From: Tanypteryx hageni
Lineage: Eukaryota > Arthropoda > Insecta > Odonata > Petaluridae
Direction of reading: 5' to 3'
Length of the DNA: 64,000 bases
Assembly: GCA_028673005.1 (NCBI GenBank)
Contig: CM054113.1
Span: 36,708,117 to 36,772,116, forward strand
Shown here: positions 63,076 to 64,000 of the stretch, piece after piece
How the letters are laid out: each line of letters opens with the position of its first letter
How positions within the stretch are numbered: the first letter of the stretch is position 1
Notes under the pieces: model-generated
Databases searched by the model: none
Told to the model about the DNA's origin: nothing
The model's input: only the letters and a program-made list of their open reading frames with translations
Made by a program: the position numbers and the translations under genes

Positions 63076-63119
63076 GTGTTCATTGTGGTATTTTTCCTGC
63101 ATGTATCTCATAATGTTGC

Positions 63120-63600
63120 ATGAGCGATCTCACTCTATTTTCGCGATATTCGAATAGATTCGAAGGAAGAATTCGCATACCTGCAGGCGAATCGCCCGCA
63201 GTCACTGTTTTTTTGTTACTTTACTTTACTTTGTTTCCTCATAAATCCACCTGTCTTGGTCAGAAGACGGCGGTGAGACACAAAAAAGCTCGCCGCGTCC
63301 AAACGAGCCGTCCGTGTTTTTTTGTCGGAAATGGGTTTCTTGTGAATTTTTTTATCCTCTTCCCACCCTCCGCGCCGCCCACCGTCGACCTCGCCCAGTC
63401 CTATCGGCGTCTCGTGGGATCCGCCCTCCGCTAGGACTCCGTGGAGAGAGAGAGAAAAACACTTTCCGCTCTCCCATGGCAAAATACGTTACGCGCCTCT
63501 GGGGCAGTAGTCGTCTTTGGGTGCGGCTGGACAACGCTTCCGCGTACTGCGGTCGCCCACTCGCAATATCGGTAGAAATAGCCAGGAGAGTGGTGTAAGG
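63120..63600. promoter_or_regulatory. CpG-rich patch with two-strand open frames
   Basis: High CpG density with frames of 60-104 residues on both strands and no recognisable domain. Possibly an island or 5' exon region; nothing decisive. Confidence 0.25.
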
Positions 63601-64000
63601 GGAGGGGGAGTCGTGAGGAGGAGGAGTGGCTGGAAGGCAGGGAGGAGGTCTAAGAAGGTTTGCGAGAGAGGTGATAAAGGAGAGGAATGAGAAGAGACTG
63701 TTCGAAATGCAATTATCGAGCTCGCCTTATTGCTGGAATCGAATTTTAAAACAATATCCTCTCTCTCTCTAAAAGCCATAGATAAAGAGTAAAGGAAAAG
63801 ACCCGGTGAAGAATAAAGAAGGAAGTGGTAAGAGTATGAAATAAAGTGGGAGGAAGGAAGGAAAAGGTTGGAATATTTGGAAGAACGGTGAAAGAAGAGG
63901 ATGAGGGATAAAATAAAGGAGGGAGAGAAGGAAGATAATATCGGAGGAAATAAGGAAAGGAGAATATGAAGATGATTATCATTAAAAGTAGGATATAGGG
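63601..64000. repeat. Purine-biased tract to window end
   Basis: The plus strand is strongly A/G biased apart from a (CT)n run at 63757-63770. Minus frames here (78-96 residues) are Ser/Leu/Phe-rich artefacts. Confidence 0.8.

Noticed and set aside
1..64000. CRISPR arrays, bacterial operons, riboswitches, phage attachment sites
   Set aside because: The sequence is eukaryotic nuclear DNA. No regularly spaced palindromic repeats with unique spacers, no Shine-Dalgarno-led gene runs.

Overview
This is a gene-poor, AT-rich stretch of an animal nuclear genome, most likely an arthropod and probably an insect. The evidence is the repeat content: RTE-type and CR1/Jockey-type LINEs, several short hAT-type non-autonomous DNA transposons, Tigger-like remnants, a tRNA-derived SINE head, long (TA)n, (CT)n and (GA)n arrays, and long spacers with no bacterial-style gene packing. 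I recognised no host protein-coding exon on either strand. Every ORF with recognisable homology belongs to a retrotransposon. The remaining long ORFs are low-complexity purine/pyrimidine tracts or chance openings in CpG-rich DNA. The window could be an intergenic region or a very long intron; the sequence alone does not decide.

Layout. 1-8.2 kb: spacer with a hAT MITE carrying a perfect 8-bp target duplication (3120-3455), a CpG-rich patch (about 4.5-5.1 kb) and the 3' end of a CR1/Jockey-like LINE (5.86-6.45 kb). 8.2-12.9 kb: an RFX-like palindrome (8208-8238), a second hAT MITE (8763-9059), a Tigger-like remnant and a decayed RTE fragment (11.9-12.8 kb). 14.7-18.3 kb: a pyrimidine minisatellite, a hAT MITE, a decayed tandem array of about 146-bp units (16.6-17.96 kb) and a (TA)n/(TTTA)n tract. 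19.7-20.5 kb: a CpG-rich block with a perfect CRE, followed by a hairpin element. 21-28 kb: mostly featureless AT-rich DNA plus one hAT MITE. 28.5-29.95 kb: a long purine-biased tract, a 28/25-bp minisatellite and a CpG-rich, pyrimidine-rich block. 33.1-33.3 kb: another hairpin element. 37.0-37.7 kb: an old LINE copy beside (TA)n. 38.8-42.3 kb: pyrimidine tracts switching to purine tracts.

The main cluster is 43.4-52.2 kb. It holds a long hairpin with a hammerhead-ribozyme-like core, a nearly complete RTE retrotransposon on the minus strand (endonuclease plus reverse transcriptase, one in-frame stop), a tRNA-derived SINE head against its 5' end, a 32-bp perfect terminal-inverted-repeat element, a 98-99% identical truncated RTE copy in opposite orientation, a 705-bp hAT element, and a LINE 3' fragment. 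From 52.2 to 61.5 kb I see no repeat or gene I can name. 61.5-62.7 kb holds a broken copy of a second RTE family ending in (GAT)n. The last kilobase is CpG-rich and then purine-rich.

The most unusual signal is a recurring design. Four short foldback elements (20.6, 33.1, 43.4 and 49.9 kb) carry, at or near the loop, a CTGANGA - short stem - GAAA layout or its degraded relative, which resembles the hammerhead ribozyme core. The 43.4 kb copy is the best match.
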